From the NCBI GenBank assembly GCA_029856145.1, contig JAHQWK010000001.1, positions 62,001 through 126,000 on the forward strand: a stretch of 64,000 bases of DNA, in the 5' to 3' direction. Made by a program: the position numbers and the translations under genes. How positions within the stretch are numbered: the first letter of the stretch is position 1; every line of letters starts with the position of its first letter. Source of the DNA: Promethearchaeia archaeon. Its GTDB lineage: Archaea > Asgardarchaeota > Lokiarchaeia > Sigyniarchaeales > SOKP01. This document shows positions 53,551 through 63,014 of the stretch, piece by piece. The notes below the pieces were generated by a model. That model ran no database searches and was not told where the DNA came from. It was given only the letters and a program-made list of their open reading frames with translations.

Positions 53551-55602
53551 ATGATTTCCCGTGAAAATTTAATGAGATCAAAACTAAATTTTAAGAAAAA
53601 AATAATAACTGTATTGATCTTGTTCTCTTTCTCAGCTATAATTACTACTACTTTCAATTTTTCTCAAGTAGAAACTGATAAAAGTTCGGACTTTTACGAA
53701 GATACTAATTTAATTAACCTAAATTTGAAAATCTCAAAAATATCGGAAAAAATTCATATTTATGATAATTGGTCTGCTGCTAAGTTTGATGGAATATGTA
53801 CGGGGAATGGTACTTATTCCAATCCGTATATTATAGAAGATTTAGTAATCGATGGTAGTGGTTCAGGAAGTTGTATTTGGGTTGAAAATTCAGAGGTTTA
53901 CTTTATAATCGAAAATTGCACTCTCTATAATTCGGGAGGTTATTGGGATGATTCAGGAATCCGATTATCATATGTTAAAAATTCCCAAATAATTAATAAC
54001 ACATGTTTAAACAATTTCTATGGGATATTTTTATCTGGTTGTGCTAATAACACAATTACAGAAAATACCGCAAATTCTAACAGGGATGGAATATACTTGA
54101 ATGGTGGTGCTTTTAACAATGTTTCGGGAAACATCGCAAATCGCAATGATCATTTTGGGATTACTTCATATTCTAATCAATATAACACCATTTCGGAAAA
54201 TAAAGTGATTAATAATTATTATGGAATAGAATTATTTGAGAGTTATAATAACACAATTTCAAACAATTTTGTATATAGCAACGATAATACAGGGTTACGT
54301 TTACATTCAGGACGTAATAATACAATCTCTGGAAATAGTGTGATCATAAGTTATAATGGGATATATGTTTCTATTAGTAATAACAACACTATTTCAGGAA
54401 ATTCAGTAAATGACACCGTTTATGGGATACGTATGAACTTCTGTCACAATAACAATATTACGGGAAATAATATAAACGACAATCTAATTGGCCTAAATTT
54501 ATATGAGTGTGAAAATACCATTGTTTCGGGCAATCTAATGAATAAATGTGGAATTTGCATATCAGGCTCGTTAAAATCACTAAGATCCTATGATATTGAT
54601 ACTACTAATCTAGTGAATGGAAAACCGGTATATTATTATAATAATAAATTGAATTTGGGAACAAATGATTTAATTAATGCTGGGCAGGTGATATTAGTTA
54701 ATTGCAATTATTCAATAGTATCAAACTTACACATTTCTAATGCTTCTCTTGGAATTTCATTAAACTATTGTAATAATATTAGCATTTCAGGAAATGATGT
54801 AAGCTATAATAAGATTAATGCAATCGGTTTATATTATAGTTATAATAATATCGTTTCGGGAAATAACGTATGTGATAACTTGAATGGAGTGTATTTAGAT
54901 AATAGTGATTTTAACACTGTTTTGGAAAATACCGTAGTTAATAATAATTATGGGCTATATATATTTAATAGTACTGGCAATAATGTTTCGGGAAACACAG
55001 TATGTAATGACAATGTTCATGGGATACATTTAGATGGTAGTAATTCTAACTTTGTTTTGGAAAATACCGTATTTGATAATTCTTTTGGAATATACTTAAG
55101 TTTTTATAGTAACTATAATACTATTTCAGGAAATAACGCAAATAATAATTCCTGGGGGATATATTTAGAAGTTAGTGATTATAACACTGTTTTGGGAAAC
55201 ATTGCTAATAGTAATACTGAATCTGGGATTTATGTAACTTTGAGTTATCATAATACGGTTTCAGAAAACATCGCAAATAATAACAATGAATCTGGGATAT
55301 TTTTATTTAATAGCGATTATAACACTATTTCGAGAAATACAGCAAATAACAACAATGAGGGGATATATTTATATTATAGTAATTATAACAGCATTTCAGG
55401 AAATACCTTACTGGGAAATATTGAGTGCATTGTAGAAGAAGATTGCGAAGGAAACACTTTTAGAGATAATGGCTCTTGTAACTACGGTGTAGTTACTCCG
55501 GACTTCTCAATATATATTTTGTTCTCTATACTTAGCATTCTATCCGCATTCTTACTTATCCTAAGTATAATAATAAAAAAATCTAAAAGATTCAATTCTT
55601 AG
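53551..55602 (+). CDS. NosD-like right-handed beta-helix surface protein, copy 1
   Basis: Surface protein of 683 aa. An N-terminal hydrophobic signal/anchor (about 19-39) is followed by the entry module NWSAAKFDGICTGNGTYSNP and YIIEDLVIDGSGSGS. About two dozen 22-24-residue parallel-beta-helix coils of the N-N-T-I-S-G-N type (for example NNTISNNFVYSNDNTGLRLH) come next. They are interrupted by the NosD-type insert TTNLVNGKPVYYYNNK and GQVILVNCNYSIVSNLHISN near 350-400. A C-terminal membrane segment and basic tail KKSKRFNS close the chain. Many N-x-T/S sequons suggest N-glycosylation. It may bind or cleave polysaccharide, or be purely structural. First of three tandem paralogues. Confidence 0.85.
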   Translation: MISRENLMRSKLNFKKKIITVLILFSFSAIITTTFNFSQVETDKSSDFYEDTNLINLNLKISKISEKIHIYDNWSAAKFDGICTGNGTYSNPYIIEDLVIDGSGSGSCIWVENSEVYFIIENCTLYNSGGYWDDSGIRLSYVKNSQIINNTCLNNFYGIFLSGCANNTITENTANSNRDGIYLNGGAFNNVSGNIANRNDHFGITSYSNQYNTISENKVINNYYGIELFESYNNTISNNFVYSNDNTGLRLHSGRNNTISGNSVIISYNGIYVSISNNNTISGNSVNDTVYGIRMNFCHNNNITGNNINDNLIGLNLYECENTIVSGNLMNKCGICISGSLKSLRSYDIDTTNLVNGKPVYYYNNKLNLGTNDLINAGQVILVNCNYSIVSNLHISNASLGISLNYCNNISISGNDVSYNKINAIGLYYSYNNIVSGNNVCDNLNGVYLDNSDFNTVLENTVVNNNYGLYIFNSTGNNVSGNTVCNDNVHGIHLDGSNSNFVLENTVFDNSFGIYLSFYSNYNTISGNNANNNSWGIYLEVSDYNTVLGNIANSNTESGIYVTLSYHNTVSENIANNNNESGIFLFNSDYNTISRNTANNNNEGIYLYYSNYNSISGNTLLGNIECIVEEDCEGNTFRDNGSCNYGVVTPDFSIYILFSILSILSAFLLILSIIIKKSKRFNS

Positions 55603-55806
55603 AGATCCAAGTGAGAAACTACTAAAGGAAAAAAGAATGGAGATTTTAAAATAGTAATTATTGATTTTTTTGTATTTTTAATTCTCTCAATTTTATTATA
55701 AATCCAGAGTTTTGTAACAAATTCTAATCTTAAAATAATTTCAGTATAGACAAAACATTTAAATATCTGAATCCAATATATATTTGCAAATAACTTTATC
55801 TTCTGG

Positions 55807-57735
55807 ATGAAAATAAAATATAGAAATTCCAATTTAACTAAAATGACTAGGTTAAAATTAAATTCAATAACTTTAGGAATTCTATTCATATTCTCAATTA
55901 TAATTGGTGCTAGTTTGAATTTTAATGCAGGATCATATAATTATGGTTTTAAAAATAGCGTCGAATTTACTTTAGATAATGTAAATTTAAAGGCCTCAAA
56001 AGTATCAGGAAAAATTCATATTGATAATAATTGGACTGCTGCTGAGGCGGCTGGAATATGTACGGGGAATGGTACTTACTCCAATCCTTATGTTATAGAA
56101 GACTTGATAATTGATGGTGGTGGATTAGAAAATTGTATCTGGATTGAGAATTCCAGCGTTTACTTTAGAATTGAGAATTGTACTTTATATAATTCTGGAG
56201 ATTATAATTACGCAGGAATCCAATTATCATATGTTAATAACTCCCAATTAATTAATAACAATTGTTCCTCTAATTTTTATGGGATTTGGTTATGGAACAG
56301 TAATAATAACACGATTTTGGGGAATAACGCAAATAATAACGAAGAGCTTGGGATATATTTACTGAACTGTAATAATAACACGATTTTAAACAATATTATA
56401 AATAACAATATTTGTGGGATATATTTAACTGGTTGTAACAATACAATTTCCGGAAATATTGTGAGTAAGAATCAGGTTGGGATACATATATTTAATTCTG
56501 ATGATACAATTGTTTCAGGAAATATAATGAATAATTGTGGGTTAATTGTATCAAGTTTACCTTATACAATAGGTTCCCCTAATATTGATATTACAAACTT
56601 AGTTAATGGAAAACCATTATATTACTACTTTAATGAAGGTAATTTAGGATCGAATGATTTTACGAATGCTGGCCAAGTTATATTAGTGAAATGTAATGAT
56701 TCAATAATTTCAAACTTACAAATTTCTAACACTTCTGTTGGAATTTCATTACACTATTGTAATAATATTACCGTTTCAGGAAATGACGTAAATAATAATA
56801 AAATTTGTGCGATAGATATATACTCTGGTTATTATAACAATATTTCACGAAATAACTTAATTGACAACGGGATGGGGATATATTTAAGAGAAAGTAACGA
56901 TAACATCATCTCGGGAAACACAGCAAATAATAATACTCATGATGGGATAACTTTATATAGTAGTTGGTACAACGACCTTTCAGGAAACACTGCAAATAAT
57001 AACAAGGGAATTGGAATATTTCTATCTTTGTGTTATTATACCATGATCCGGGGAAATAATTTAAATAACAATATGAACGGGATTTGGTTAGATGCTAGTA
57101 GTTTTAACACTGTCTTGGAAAACACAGCAAATAATAACAAGGGAATTGGAATATTTCTATCTTTGTGTGTTTATAACACTATATCGAAAAACAACTTCAA
57201 TAATAATACTCATGATGGGATAGCTTTATATAGTAGTTGGGACAACGACCTTTCAGGAAACACTGCAAATATTAACAGTAAAAATGGGATTAAATTAGAT
57301 TATAGTTGGCGGAACAACCTTTCAGGTAACATTGCAAATATCAACAGTAAAAATGGGATAAAATTATACGCTAGTGATTATAACGACCTTTTAGGAAACA
57401 CTGCAAATGAAAACAACCAAACAGGGATAAAATTAATAGAAACTAATTACAATATTATTTCAGGAAATATTGCAAATGAAAACAACCAAACAGGGATAGA
57501 ACTAATAGAAAGTGATTTCAATCTTATTACGGGAAATACTTTAATAGGAAATAATATCTGTATATCAGAAGTAGATTGTGTAGGAAACTACTTTAGAGAT
57601 AATGATTGTCGTACTTCTAGCGAAGTCACTTTAGACATTTCAGGATATAGCCTTTTGTTTCTGCTTGGTATAATATCTCTTGTATTTATCACTTTTAGCA
57701 ATAAAATAAAGAAATCTTCAAGATTCAATTCTTAA
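55807..57735 (+). CDS. NosD-like right-handed beta-helix surface protein, copy 2
   Basis: Second paralogue, 642 aa, same layout: signal/anchor (about 18-40), entry module NWTAAEAAGICTGNGTYSNP, beta-helix coils, the NosD insert TNLVNGKPLYYYFNEGN and GQVILVKCNDSIISNLQ, then more coils, a C-terminal membrane segment and tail KIKKSSRFNS. It contains recent internal duplications at the DNA level (56929-56997 nearly equals 57200-57270; 56988-57034 nearly equals 57121-57168), which have added coils. The last 57 bp recur exactly at 59910-59966. The 205-bp gap from copy 1 suggests each copy has its own promoter. Confidence 0.85.
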   Translation: MKIKYRNSNLTKMTRLKLNSITLGILFIFSIIIGASLNFNAGSYNYGFKNSVEFTLDNVNLKASKVSGKIHIDNNWTAAEAAGICTGNGTYSNPYVIEDLIIDGGGLENCIWIENSSVYFRIENCTLYNSGDYNYAGIQLSYVNNSQLINNNCSSNFYGIWLWNSNNNTILGNNANNNEELGIYLLNCNNNTILNNIINNNICGIYLTGCNNTISGNIVSKNQVGIHIFNSDDTIVSGNIMNNCGLIVSSLPYTIGSPNIDITNLVNGKPLYYYFNEGNLGSNDFTNAGQVILVKCNDSIISNLQISNTSVGISLHYCNNITVSGNDVNNNKICAIDIYSGYYNNISRNNLIDNGMGIYLRESNDNIISGNTANNNTHDGITLYSSWYNDLSGNTANNNKGIGIFLSLCYYTMIRGNNLNNNMNGIWLDASSFNTVLENTANNNKGIGIFLSLCVYNTISKNNFNNNTHDGIALYSSWDNDLSGNTANINSKNGIKLDYSWRNNLSGNIANINSKNGIKLYASDYNDLLGNTANENNQTGIKLIETNYNIISGNIANENNQTGIELIESDFNLITGNTLIGNNICISEVDCVGNYFRDNDCRTSSEVTLDISGYSLLFLLGIISLVFITFSNKIKKSSRFNS

Positions 57736-57885
57736 ATATGCTTACGAAAAATTCTATAAGGATTTAAGAATCAATTCTAGATTTGTTATTTGTATATTTT
57801 AACATTTAGATCTTTTAATCAAAATATTTAAATATTTGATTATGAATATTTTTTTACATCCTCTTATATTCTCAGCATAAATGAC

Positions 57886-59661
57886 ATGAAATCAAAGGCA
57901 AAAGCAAAAATAACAATTTTAATAATTTTGGGAATTTTCTTCAACTTCTCAACTTTAATTATGACGAATCTCAAATTTAATACTGGAAATTTTAATAACG
58001 TCTTAGACTATAGTGATGATTTCAATATTGATACCAAAAATTTGAAGATCTCAAAAATCTCGGTAAAAATTCATATAATTAATAACTCAGGTTGGGTAGA
58101 TTTTAGAAATGCAGGATATTGTTCTGGTGAAGGGACTTATTCTTATCCTTACGTCATCGAAGATTTAGTAATAGATGGTGGAGGTTCGGGGAGCTGTATC
58201 ATTATTGAAAATTCCAACGTGTATTTTAGGATTGAAAATTGTAATGTGTATAATTCTGGTGATGATTATTATTATAATGGCGATGCGGGAATTAGTCTAT
58301 TCACGGTTCGTAATGGAATGATAATTGATAATAATTGTTCAAATAACTATCTTGGGATACGTTTATATGATTGTAATAATAACACCATTTCAGGAAACAT
58401 GGTTAATAACAACAGATATGGGATATATATAGTGCATAGTAATTTTTCTACCATTTCAGAAAATAACGTAAATAAAAACGGGTTTGACGCGATAGCTTTA
58501 CGTTTTAGTAATTCTAATAATATTTCAAGAAATAATGCAAGTTTCAATTATAATTGCGGGATATGTTTATATAATTGTAATAATAACACCATTTTGGGAA
58601 ATACAGCTAATGATAACGCATATGGGATATCTTTAGGTTATAGTGATTTTACCACCATTTCAGAAAATAAAGCAAACAACAACAACTATTATGGGATATA
58701 TTTATCTTTTACTTATTCTAACAATATTTCGAGAAATATAATGAATAAATGTGGTTTAAGGATAAAAGGTTCTCTTGAAGAATTAATTTCTAATGAAATC
58801 GATACTACAAATTTAGTGAATGGAAAATTTTTGTATTATTATACTAATCAAATGAATTTAGGACCAAACAATTTTACTAATGCTGGACAGGTTATATTGA
58901 TCAAGTGTAATAATTCATCAATAACAAATATAAATACATCATACAGTTCTATTGGTATTTATTTATATTGCTGTAATGACAACACGATTTCGGGAAATTA
59001 CGCAAGTTTCAATAAGGATGATGGGATACATTTAGATGGAGGTTCTAATAATATCATTTCAAATAACACCACAAATAACAACAGATATTATGGGATATTT
59101 TTAGGTGGAAGTTCTAATAATATCATTTTAAATTGCACCTCAAATAACAACAGATATTATGGGATATTTTTAATTGGAAGTGATAATTCTATCGTTTCGG
59201 GAAACACCTTTAATAGCAATATCAAAGGGATAGATTTAAGTTATGGAGATAATTGCACAATTTCGGAGAATAATGTATGTGAAAATAGTGGTAGTGGGAT
59301 ATACTTATATATAAGTAATAATAATACTATTTCGGAAAACACAGTAAATTACAACGATAATGGAATATGTTTAGAAGATGAGAGTGATAATAACACCGTT
59401 ACAATGAACACCGTAAATTACAACGATAATGGGATAATATTGAGTTCAAGTGATTACAATATAATTTCAAGAAACATTTTAAATGGAAATGATATTTGTA
59501 TTAGTGAATTTAATTCCGAAGGTAATGTTTTTGTAAATAACTATTGTTATGATCCATTTCAAGACAAAATTCTATTCTTTCTACTTGTTACTCTTTCCAT
59601 TGTATCAGTCATTATAAGTTTTACGTCAATCTTTATATATAAAAAAACGAGAAAATTTTAG
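57886..59661 (+). CDS. NosD-like right-handed beta-helix surface protein, copy 3
   Basis: Third paralogue, 591 aa. It has a signal/anchor (about 8-28), the entry module AGYCSGEGTYSYPYVIEDLV, beta-helix coils, the NosD insert TTNLVNGKFLYYYTNQMN and GQVILIKCNNSSITNIN, further coils including two near-identical neighbours (NNRYYGIFLGGSSNNIIL and NNRYYGIFLIGSDN), and a C-terminal membrane segment with tail YKKTRKF. The tail diverges from copies 1 and 2. The tandem array probably arose by duplication, and coil number varies between copies (683, 642, 591 aa), which fits slippage or recombination between coil repeats. Confidence 0.85.
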   Translation: MKSKAKAKITILIILGIFFNFSTLIMTNLKFNTGNFNNVLDYSDDFNIDTKNLKISKISVKIHIINNSGWVDFRNAGYCSGEGTYSYPYVIEDLVIDGGGSGSCIIIENSNVYFRIENCNVYNSGDDYYYNGDAGISLFTVRNGMIIDNNCSNNYLGIRLYDCNNNTISGNMVNNNRYGIYIVHSNFSTISENNVNKNGFDAIALRFSNSNNISRNNASFNYNCGICLYNCNNNTILGNTANDNAYGISLGYSDFTTISENKANNNNYYGIYLSFTYSNNISRNIMNKCGLRIKGSLEELISNEIDTTNLVNGKFLYYYTNQMNLGPNNFTNAGQVILIKCNNSSITNINTSYSSIGIYLYCCNDNTISGNYASFNKDDGIHLDGGSNNIISNNTTNNNRYYGIFLGGSSNNIILNCTSNNNRYYGIFLIGSDNSIVSGNTFNSNIKGIDLSYGDNCTISENNVCENSGSGIYLYISNNNTISENTVNYNDNGICLEDESDNNTVTMNTVNYNDNGIILSSSDYNIISRNILNGNDICISEFNSEGNVFVNNYCYDPFQDKILFFLLVTLSIVSVIISFTSIFIYKKTRKF

Positions 59662-59839
59662 TAAAATTAAATAATCTCATAAAAAGACTTTAAATGATAT
59701 TTTTTCCTTTTTAAATTTTTAAAGTTAAATAATAAGAGATAATAAAAATCCAAGAGAATAGATTTTGGTATTTTTTATTTAAATGCCTATAAAATTATAT
59801 GATTTTATATTTTTAGAATAAAATATTAAATAAAAAGAA

Positions 59840-59966
59840 GTGATAGTTTTGAAAATAAATGGAGAAGAGACTTTCTTTGGAGAAGATATTAGCACTCCTG
59901 AACAATTTATCTTGTATTTATCACTTTTAGCAATAAAATAAAGAAATCTTCAAGATTCAATTCTTA
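59840..59966 (+). pseudogene. Chimeric remnant: start of an unknown ORF joined to the 3' tail of a NosD copy
   Basis: A GTG at 59840 preceded by AAAGAA opens a frame MIVLKINGEETFFGEDISTP EQF that, after 23 codons, runs into a 57-bp segment (59910-59966) identical to the last 57 bp of NosD copy 2 (57678-57734), but in another frame, so it stops at 59941. A further 30-bp segment (60041-60070) repeats, with one mismatch, the sequence just after copy 3 (59687-59716). This looks like the scar of a lost fourth NosD copy that removed most of another gene. Confidence 0.7.
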
Positions 59967-60128
59967 GATAAATTTTAATGAAAAATTACTAAAATAAATC
60001 AGGATACTGATTTTAACAAGTAAACGATATACATGAAAAAACTTTATATGATATTTTTTCCTTTTTAAATTACGAATTTTGATATTTTAAAAACTTAAAT
60101 GTTTTATAAAGTAAAAATTCTCAACCTA

Positions 60129-60290
60129 GCCAAGGTGGCGTAGCCTGGGAACGCACTAGAATCATCAGAATTACTGATAAAGGTGAAACTGAAGATCTAG
60201 GTATCGAGTAAAATGGGCTCTTCGTCCATTTTCGGGAAAGTTCAAAGGGATTCGCCTTGAACGGATTCCGGAATCATCTCTCCCTTGGCA
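60129..60290 (+). tRNA. tRNA-Phe (GAA) interrupted by three introns
   Basis: The acceptor stem GCCAAGG pairs with CCTTGGC, discriminator A; the D arm is GCGT-AGCCTGGGA-ACGC. Removing 60160-60187 (28 nt, between positions 30 and 31) gives anticodon arm CTAGA-CTGAAGA-TCTAG, the canonical Phe loop with anticodon GAA. Removing 60209-60238 and 60246-60275 (30 nt each) yields T arm GAGAG-TTCAAAT-CTCTC. Both 30-mers share one geometry: 1 nt, a 7-bp stem, a 9-nt loop, then 4 nt plus 2 nt, with bulge-helix-bulge-like junctions. For the first intron CACT pairs with GGTG across the splice junctions. Splice points are inferred; if the first intron sat at 37/38 the anticodon would read CAT. CCA is not encoded. 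Confidence 0.8.
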
Positions 60291-60303
60291 TAATTCTTCC
60301 CAT

Positions 60304-60870
60304 TTAACTACGATAATAATCAGGATTTATTTTTCGCATATGATTCATTTTTCCTCTCAACTCATAACTTTTAAAATTTAGAAAAGTTTGATAAAATTCT
60401 AATGTAGACGGAGCTCTACCATATTTTTGGTAGTATTTTTCGCTAAAATCATACACCTTTTGATGTCTGGTATTCTCATCCGTATATAATCCCTTATCCT
60501 TTAAATGCGTAATTATATATTTTTTAAGGTCTGGTTTTTCTATTAAAAAATCCCGTAATTGAACACTTAAAACACCTTGGTAATGGATCCTTCCATTGGG
60601 ATTTAACTCTTTGAATTGATTAATATGATTAGTTAATTGTTTGTTTATTGATATTAAATCTTTTACTTTCAAATCTCCTTCTAAAATGGAGATTATTTGT
60701 TCCTTTTCCATTTTCTTTTTAGTTTCTTGCGGCTGTTTTTTTGCAATTTCATTAATCCTATTCAATCTTTTACGATTTTGTTTTAAAGTATTAAATTCTT
60801 CTACAATATTCTCAATATTTGAAAATTCATAGTTTTTGGCATAAAGTGTACCATGATGTCTATAACGCAT
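60304..60870 (-). CDS. Hypothetical basic helical protein beside tRNA-Phe
   Basis: A 188-aa protein of unknown family. It is basic and helical with short charged segments (KQNRKRLNRINEIAKKQPQE, NGRIHYQGVLSVQLRDFL) and a C-terminal region DFSEKYYQKYGRAPSTLEFY that resembles the helical DNA-binding fragments of replication or integration proteins, though this is only an impression. It ends 14 bp from the 3' end of tRNA-Phe and is transcribed toward it, a position often taken by integrated-element genes. Start ATG at 60870. It is followed on the other strand by HEPN-motif genes. Confidence 0.5.
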   Translation of the reverse strand: MRYRHHGTLYAKNYEFSNIENIVEEFNTLKQNRKRLNRINEIAKKQPQETKKKMEKEQIISILEGDLKVKDLISINKQLTNHINQFKELNPNGRIHYQGVLSVQLRDFLIEKPDLKKYIITHLKDKGLYTDENTRHQKVYDFSEKYYQKYGRAPSTLEFYQTFLNFKSYELRGKMNHMRKINPDYYRS

Positions 60871-60906
60871 ATTTTTCCTTTCATCAACTTTTAATTTAGC
60901 TTCATT

Positions 60907-61755
60907 ATTTGGTTTAATAATCCAAATTTAAAATTTTTTCAAGAATTAAAAGATTTAATTAGTTATACTTTAATTAAGAATGAAAACTCAGCAAGATCTC
61001 TAATAAAAGCTTTTTTAGATTTAAATGCAATTGAAATACTCGTAATTGATAATTTGGATATAACTTCTAAGGTGTTAATGGATGAGGCCGTTCTACAATT
61101 AAGAGAGATATACAAAAGTGAAGATACTATTCCTTTTAATGAATTGCAAATGAATTTTGTAAAAATCACTTCAGAAATCTTAAGAAAATCTGTTGAATTG
61201 TTGAAACTTGAAGGTCGTATTAAATTAGAAGCAGAAAACTTAACTAATAAAATTAAAAATAATTATGAAACAGTAAAATATGTAATTGGATTGATCATGG
61301 GTTGTTTCGACTTGTTAGAAAATAGATTAAGTAATAAATTTAAAAATTATTTTCACCCAAAAAAAACTCCTTGGCAGCTGTATTTTCCTCCAAAAGATCG
61401 AAAAGAAATCCGACTATGGTTAAAGGATTATTTTAATCTCCCTCAATATGTTAATCAATATCATTCACTTTCATTTTTATTTGAAGAATGGATTTTTACG
61501 CATTTTCGGGAAGTAAGACATTTCAAAGCTCATAAGGAGATTGATACAGCACAAACTATATTGAAAAATAATCTTTATAAAATTGAATTTGATAACAACG
61601 AATATAAATATACGCTATACCAATTGAGAGAAATCTACAAAGATTCTTTTGGCTTTTTATTATGGATTAAACATCTAGTCGCTAAAATTTACTTTAACCA
61701 AGGAGATCAACCATTAAATGAAGATTTGAATAAATATTTACTCAAGAATTATTAA
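60907..61755 (+). CDS. HEPN-motif protein A (putative RNase), start uncertain
   Basis: An alpha-helical protein with the R-x4-H motif of HEPN ribonucleases in REVRHFKAHKE (Arg-His-Phe-Lys-Ala-His), where the residue after Arg is polar as required. The upstream WQLYFPPKDRKEIRLWLKDY and the downstream TLYQLREIYKDSFGFLLWIK are helix-forming. The usual starts in frame are TTG 61054 and ATG 61078, but coding-like sequence runs upstream (KFFQELKDLISYTLIKNENS, then ARSLIKAFLDLNA) to a stop at 60895-60897, with only ATT codons (60904, 60907) as starts. The gene precedes a second HEPN-motif gene by 112 bp. Toxin, defence or RNA-processing roles are all possible. Confidence 0.55.
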   Translation: MWFNNPNLKFFQELKDLISYTLIKNENSARSLIKAFLDLNAIEILVIDNLDITSKVLMDEAVLQLREIYKSEDTIPFNELQMNFVKITSEILRKSVELLKLEGRIKLEAENLTNKIKNNYETVKYVIGLIMGCFDLLENRLSNKFKNYFHPKKTPWQLYFPPKDRKEIRLWLKDYFNLPQYVNQYHSLSFLFEEWIFTHFREVRHFKAHKEIDTAQTILKNNLYKIEFDNNEYKYTLYQLREIYKDSFGFLLWIKHLVAKIYFNQGDQPLNEDLNKYLLKNY

Positions 61756-61867
61756 AATGCAAGCTGGGAAGTGAAAGAGAATCCTTAGAAAGATATAAAG
61801 AATCTTTGTAGTTTTTTCAAAAAAATGATTTTATTGAAAATTAATGAAAGAAATTTGAATAAATAAA

Positions 61868-62983
61868 ATGAATGATAATTGGGAAAAGGAAGGACTTAAA
61901 TATTTGGATAAAATTTTTGGGGAAGTACTATCTTTAGAAGAATTTGAAAAGAATTTGCAAAAAAATACAAATAAAGAGTTATTGTTTTCCTTTTTTAAAA
62001 ATGTAATAAATTTTTTAGGGATGTCTTTTAAACTCAGTGAAGAACTTAAACAATATATCCAATTAGATATGCCCCCTAAAAAATATATAGAGACAATTTT
62101 AAAAGTAACTGCTCAATTTTCTAAGAAAAATCCTAAAATTGTAAAACAAATTGAAGATGTAGTTAAAAATATTGTACAAATTTTTCAATCTTTAGATTTC
62201 CATAAAGAATTACTTTCCATTTCTACGAGTAATGAGTTTGAAGATTTGATAAAAAAAAGATTTCTCGAAGAATTGGATAGAGCAGAGCAAATAAATAGAA
62301 ATTTGGTAGCAGAATCATTTAAATTAGCTCTTAAATATGTAGAACGCCAGCAACAGCCAGATAAATTATTTACATTATCGAGTTATAATAAACTCGGGAT
62401 ACAACTTGAAAACCTGAAAACCGATACAACAATGAACCTTATTGTGAGTTTTTTGGAGATGATTCTTACAAAAAAACAGGAGATATTCAAGCTTTCCGAT
62501 GATGAACTTGTGGACTATTTGAATGAATTCGTGAGCAGGTTAGGAAGAGCCATTGAACCCTATTTAAAAGCAATCATTGTTACCATTTATAATCTCCAAA
62601 AAATATGCCAAAAAGAAGATTTTGATGATTTTGAGAAAGGATTTGGGTATTACCTAAGTCCACGCAGTTCCTTACGAATCCAACATTCCAAAAAAGAAGA
62701 TTACATTGATTATCGAAATGCAATTAACCATATAAGTGGATTTGATGTATCTTTTAATCGGAAGCTAGAAGATATAACGATAAAATTTTACTTAAAACGG
62801 GAAACAAGAGGTAGACTATATTGGAGCAAGGCTGTAGAAATGGGATTAAAAGAATTTGAAAAGCTATTTAGGGATTTTCGTAAGTTTCAGAATTCATTTT
62901 TCACTTTCTATGATGTTTATATCAAATCCGTTGATAAAAACTACGAATATCAAATCTTCCCTTTCAAAGATATCTTTAATTAG
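61868..62983 (+). CDS. HEPN-motif protein B (putative RNase)
   Basis: A 371-aa helical protein. The C-terminal third has a classic HEPN signature YRNAINHISG (R-N-x3-H), set between the helices SLRIQHSKKEDYID and the final LYWSKAVEMGLKEFEKLFRD. The N-terminal two thirds (about 1-240) are long amphipathic helices without a named domain, for example EQINRNLVAESFKLALKYVE. The start is ATG 61868 in AATAAAATG context. Together with protein A it makes a tandem of HEPN-type genes with no MNT nucleotidyltransferase antitoxin recognisable beside them. Catalytic activity is inferred only from the motif. Confidence 0.6.
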   Translation: MNDNWEKEGLKYLDKIFGEVLSLEEFEKNLQKNTNKELLFSFFKNVINFLGMSFKLSEELKQYIQLDMPPKKYIETILKVTAQFSKKNPKIVKQIEDVVKNIVQIFQSLDFHKELLSISTSNEFEDLIKKRFLEELDRAEQINRNLVAESFKLALKYVERQQQPDKLFTLSSYNKLGIQLENLKTDTTMNLIVSFLEMILTKKQEIFKLSDDELVDYLNEFVSRLGRAIEPYLKAIIVTIYNLQKICQKEDFDDFEKGFGYYLSPRSSLRIQHSKKEDYIDYRNAINHISGFDVSFNRKLEDITIKFYLKRETRGRLYWSKAVEMGLKEFEKLFRDFRKFQNSFFTFYDVYIKSVDKNYEYQIFPFKDIFN

Positions 62984-63014
62984 TAATAAATAAAAAACCG
63001 AAGTTTGGAATTCT

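Noticed and set aside
53551..59661. Regularly spaced short DNA repeats within 53.5-59.7 kb resembling a CRISPR array
   Set aside because: They are in-frame codons of beta-helix coils (Asn-Asn-Thr-Ile-Ser-Gly-Asn), degenerate in sequence and inside long ORFs; no unique spacers or cas genes.
60129..60290. Reading the split tRNA as tRNA-Met(CAT) with one intron at 37/38
   Set aside because: That gives an atypical loop ATCATCA with C37, and no bulge-helix-bulge pairing at 37/38; the 30/31 position gives the exact Phe loop CTGAAGA and CACT/GGTG pairing. It remains a fallback.
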